Assembly (NCBI GenBank): GCA_964490015.1 | Contig: CAZBBA010000083.1 | Coordinates: forward strand, 1-17,373 | Direction: 5' to 3' | Length of the DNA: 17,373 nucleotides | Origin: Perlabentimonas sp964490015 | GTDB taxonomy: Bacteria; Bacteroidota; Bacteroidia; Bacteroidales; Tenuifilaceae | In this document: piece by piece, positions 14,743 through 17,373 of the stretch | Layout: every line of letters starts with the position of its first letter | How positions within the stretch are numbered: position 1 is the first letter of the stretch | Made by a program: the position numbers and the translations under genes | The notes under the pieces: generated by a model | The model's database searches: none | Told to the model about the DNA's origin: nothing | Seen by the model: only the letters and a program-made list of their open reading frames with translations

Positions 14743-16935
14743 TTATAATTCCAACTGATTCTTAACCAATGTATAGTAGGCTCCCTTTTTTGCACTTAGC
14801 TCCTTGTGGGTTCCCACCTCAACAACCTGTCCTTTCTCCAACACAATAATCTGGTCGGCGCTGCGAACTGTGCTTAACCTATGCGCCACCACCACCGAGG
14901 TTCGACCCTTTATGAATTCCTGCAGATTCTCAAGAATTACCTTCTCGTTGTTGGCATCGAGCGAATTGGTGGCCTCATCTAAAAAGATAAACATTGGATC
15001 TTTATACACTGCACGGGCAATAAGTATTCGCTGCTTTTGCCCCTGACTCAGTCCATGCCCCTCGCCCCCTATCTTGGTATTATAACCCAGCGGTAACGAG
15101 GCGATAAAATCGGAAATGTTGGCAATGCGAGCGGCCTCAATCAACCGCTTCTTATCAATAATCTCCACTCCGGGTGCAATGTTACGGGCAATGGTATCGG
15201 AAAAGATAAAACCATCCTGCATCACCACGCCGCACTCCTCGCGCCAGCGACGTAGGCTGTATACCTCGAGGTTATTGCTGCCCAGCCGAATTTCGCCAGT
15301 TGCAATTGGGTAAAAGCCCAGCAGCAGCTTTACCAGCGTTGTTTTACCGCTCCCGGATGTCCCCACAATGGCGGTTTGCTTGCCCTCGGGTATGGTTATG
15401 CTAACCTCGTTAAGCACCAGCTCCGAATCGGGTCCCTCGTATCGGAACGAGAGATTATTTACCGACAGCGCAGCATTATCGGGGATATCGGAAATGCTCG
15501 ATGCTGCAGTATCCTCCTCATCATCCCTAAGGTGTACCTCACCAAGCCTCTCGAGGCTAATCTTGGCATCCTGGGTAACGTTGATAAAGTTGATAAGCTG
15601 ATCGATGGGGCTGTTGAGCTGCCCGATGATATACTGAATGGCCAGCATCATACCCAACGTGAGATTGCCCTCCACCACGCTTTTGGCGGCTAGTACGGTG
15701 ATAACAATGTTTTTTACCTCGTTGAGCAGCACCGCACCGCTCTGCTGGTACTGGCTAAGGGCAAGCCCCTTAACACCAACGCGGAACAGGCGCGCCTGAA
15801 TGCTCTCCCACTCCCAGCGTTTCTGCTGCTCGCATCCGCTCAGTTTAATCTCCTGCATACCTTGGATAAGCTGAATAAGGCTACTCTGGTTAGCCGACAT
15901 CTGCGCAAACCGACGATGATCCAGCTCGGCACGTTTTTTTAGGAAAAGCCATACCCAAGCCGCATACAAAGCGCTACCGATAAAGAAAACGGAAAATATT
16001 TGAGCGCTATAGAAAAGCAGCACCGCCCCAAAAATTACCAGGTTAACCAGCGAGAATATCACGTTGAGCGAAGTGCTGGTAAGGAAACTCTCGATACGGC
16101 GGTGGTCGCCAATGCGCTGCATAAGGTCGCCCGTCATCTTGGTATCGAAGTAGCGCATGGGCAGGCGCATAAGCTTGGCCAAAAAATCGGATATTAGCGA
16201 TACGTTCACCCTGGTACCCAGATGCAGCAATATCCACCCACGAATAAACTCCACCGATACGCGGCTTAGCGTTAGCACCAGCTGCGCTATAAGCACAAGG
16301 TAAATAAAGCTAATATTGCGGTTGCCAATACCCTGATCGACTATGCTCTGGGTAAGGAACGGGAAAAGTAGCTGCATTAAGCTACCCAGTATCAACCCTA
16401 GGAATATCTGAACAATCATCCGATGGTATGGGCGCAGGTAGCTAAACAGGAACCCGAAGCTACGGCGGTTGGGCTTCTCGTCGCGGGCCGAGTAGAACTC
16501 GGGTGTGGGCTCAAGAAGTAGCGCAATGCCCCTCTGCTCGCCCTCCTCGCTTGTTGAGTACCAGCATTGCGTAAACTCTTTTTGTGGAAACTTTAGCAGC
16601 CCACCAGCGGGATCGGCCACATGAATAGTCTCATTGCCCCTACGTCCCGATATCTTATAAACCACCACAAAATGCTGCTGGTTCCAGTGCACAATGGCAG
16701 GCAGTGGAGCCTCGTTGCGCAGCTGCTCAAAGCTTAGCTTTACGCCCATGGTGCGTAACCCAATGCTCTCGGCAGCACGGCTAATACCCAACATGCTCAC
16801 CCCCTCGCGGGTAATATGGCTACGCTCACGCAGGGTCTCTAAATTGTAATGCTTACCGTAGTGGCGCGCCACCATTCTTAAACAGGTGGGGCCGCAGTCC
16901 ATTGCATCGTGTTGGTTATATAAGTGGAAAGACAT
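14743..16935 (-). CDS. C39 peptidase-containing ABC exporter (PCAT, bacteriocin-type)
   Basis: A 730-residue three-domain exporter that removes GG leaders and pumps the peptide across the inner membrane. The N-terminal C39 peptidase (1-140) is intact: Gln8 (oxyanion), Cys14 in MDCGPTC, His88 in NQQHFVVVY, and Asp108 in VADPAGG. The TM domain spans about 165-440 with six predicted helices. The nucleotide-binding domain spans about 490-728: Walker A GTSGSGKT (525-532), Q-loop VMQDGFIF, signature LSQGQKQR (629-636, one change from LSGGQ), Walker B FIFLDEAT (649-656), and H-loop His685. It starts 27 nt after a DinD-like gene, and an HlyD adaptor lies downstream. The obvious local substrate is the GG-leader peptide at 7788-7964. 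GC content by eye is higher than in the CHAT gene. Confidence 0.95.
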   Translation of the reverse strand: MSFHLYNQHDAMDCGPTCLRMVARHYGKHYNLETLRERSHITREGVSMLGISRAAESIGLRTMGVKLSFEQLRNEAPLPAIVHWNQQHFVVVYKISGRRGNETIHVADPAGGLLKFPQKEFTQCWYSTSEEGEQRGIALLLEPTPEFYSARDEKPNRRSFGFLFSYLRPYHRMIVQIFLGLILGSLMQLLFPFLTQSIVDQGIGNRNISFIYLVLIAQLVLTLSRVSVEFIRGWILLHLGTRVNVSLISDFLAKLMRLPMRYFDTKMTGDLMQRIGDHRRIESFLTSTSLNVIFSLVNLVIFGAVLLFYSAQIFSVFFIGSALYAAWVWLFLKKRAELDHRRFAQMSANQSSLIQLIQGMQEIKLSGCEQQKRWEWESIQARLFRVGVKGLALSQYQQSGAVLLNEVKNIVITVLAAKSVVEGNLTLGMMLAIQYIIGQLNSPIDQLINFINVTQDAKISLERLGEVHLRDDEEDTAASSISDIPDNAALSVNNLSFRYEGPDSELVLNEVSITIPEGKQTAIVGTSGSGKTTLVKLLLGFYPIATGEIRLGSNNLEVYSLRRWREECGVVMQDGFIFSDTIARNIAPGVEIIDKKRLIEAARIANISDFIASLPLGYNTKIGGEGHGLSQGQKQRILIARAVYKDPMFIFLDEATNSLDANNEKVILENLQEFIKGRTSVVVAHRLSTVRSADQIIVLEKGQVVEVGTHKELSAKKGAYYTLVKNQLEL

Positions 16936-16962
16936 TTTTTCGAAAGTAGTTCATTTTACTAT

Positions 16963-17373
16963 TTACTCATCCTTGTTTTTAATGGCATTAGCATTATCTA
17001 ATGATAAAAAGTTTCCCTCGGATATTATACTTTTACCTAGTTCTTTTTCGGTCTCTTTACGGGCTTTTCCGGCAACTGAACCACCTCTTTTAGCCACACT
17101 TTTATTTTTTGAGAACGTTTTTGGCTTTTCGTTCTTAGAAATCTCAGTGGTTACCTTCTCGCCCAGCATCGTAAAAATGAGTTCAAAGTCGGTCATATGA
17201 TCCCTTAGATTCTGGTTTTTCAGGGCAAGACCCTTTATTTTTTTGTATTCAGAGGGTGTTAATCCAAAGGTTGCTTTTGAAATTTCAGCAGTAAGTATGG
17301 CATAATCGCGCTCATTATCTATACCCCTCTCCTTCCACTCGTCGGTTAAATTCTGTCGAATGGCAATACCTCT
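16963..17373 (-). CDS. DinD-like protein, C-terminal part (5' end beyond window)
   Basis: An open frame runs from the TAA at 16963 to the window edge, so at least 136 residues are present and the start is outside. An internal ATG at 17196 is not the true start because coding similarity continues upstream: NLTDEWKERGID, DYAILTAEISKATFG, LTPSEYKKIKGL and NLRDHMTDFELIFTMLGE all fit DNA damage-inducible protein D. The tail FSKNKSVAKRGGSVAGKARKE...LGKSIISEGNFL is the DinD C-terminal signature. DinD modulates RecA filaments in E. coli and is often on accessory DNA. It is 27 nt upstream of the exporter and may share its transcript. Recognition as DinD family is good; function in this host is unknown. 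Confidence 0.82.
   Translation of the reverse strand, partial: RGIAIRQNLTDEWKERGIDNERDYAILTAEISKATFGLTPSEYKKIKGLALKNQNLRDHMTDFELIFTMLGEKVTTEISKNEKPKTFSKNKSVAKRGGSVAGKARKETEKELGKSIISEGNFLSLDNANAIKNKDE

Overview
The window comes from a member of the Bacteroidota, probably near Bacteroidales or Marinilabiliales. The basis is moderate-to-low GC, weak Shine-Dalgarno signals, a type I asparaginase, DprA, proline dehydrogenase and AroA-like proteins of Bacteroidota type, and a sigma/TPR/CHAT plus GG-leader peptide toolkit common in this phylum. Placement below phylum is inference.

Layout. 1-5.1 kb is ordinary chromosome on the minus strand: tRNA-Ser(GGA), L-asparaginase I, a TatD-family hydrolase, DprA, a small two-TM protein and proline dehydrogenase. 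5.1-6.3 kb is an AroA (EPSP synthase) homolog that has lost several normally invariant active-site residues.

6.5-16.9 kb looks like one functional neighbourhood. A minus-strand operon (6578-7964) encodes a 58-residue double-glycine leader peptide missing from simple gene calls, a single-TM TPR protein and a stand-alone LytTR-like protein, and ends in a hairpin terminator. Divergent to it across about 575 bp is a sigma-70/ECF-like factor overlapping a second single-TM TPR protein with an anti-sigma-like layout. Convergent with that is a minus-strand series: a C39-peptidase ABC exporter (PCAT), a 23S-IVP/four-helix-bundle ORF embedded in GTGAC arrays, an HlyD-type adaptor and a 931-residue TPR-CHAT protease-like protein with signal peptide and C-terminal membrane anchor. 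At the right edge lies the C-terminal part of a DinD-like protein.

Working model (inference). The peptide is made with a leader, cleaved after Gly-Gly by the C39 domain, and exported by the ABC transporter with the HlyD adaptor and an outer-membrane channel encoded elsewhere. The sigma factor, its membrane TPR partner and the extracytoplasmic TPR-CHAT protein would form a protease-gated transcription switch, and the LytTR-like protein and first TPR protein a peptide-linked sensory branch. No histidine kinase, bacteriocin immunity gene or TolC homolog is visible here. The GTGAC-flanked insert between transporter and adaptor looks like a later insertion into the export operon.
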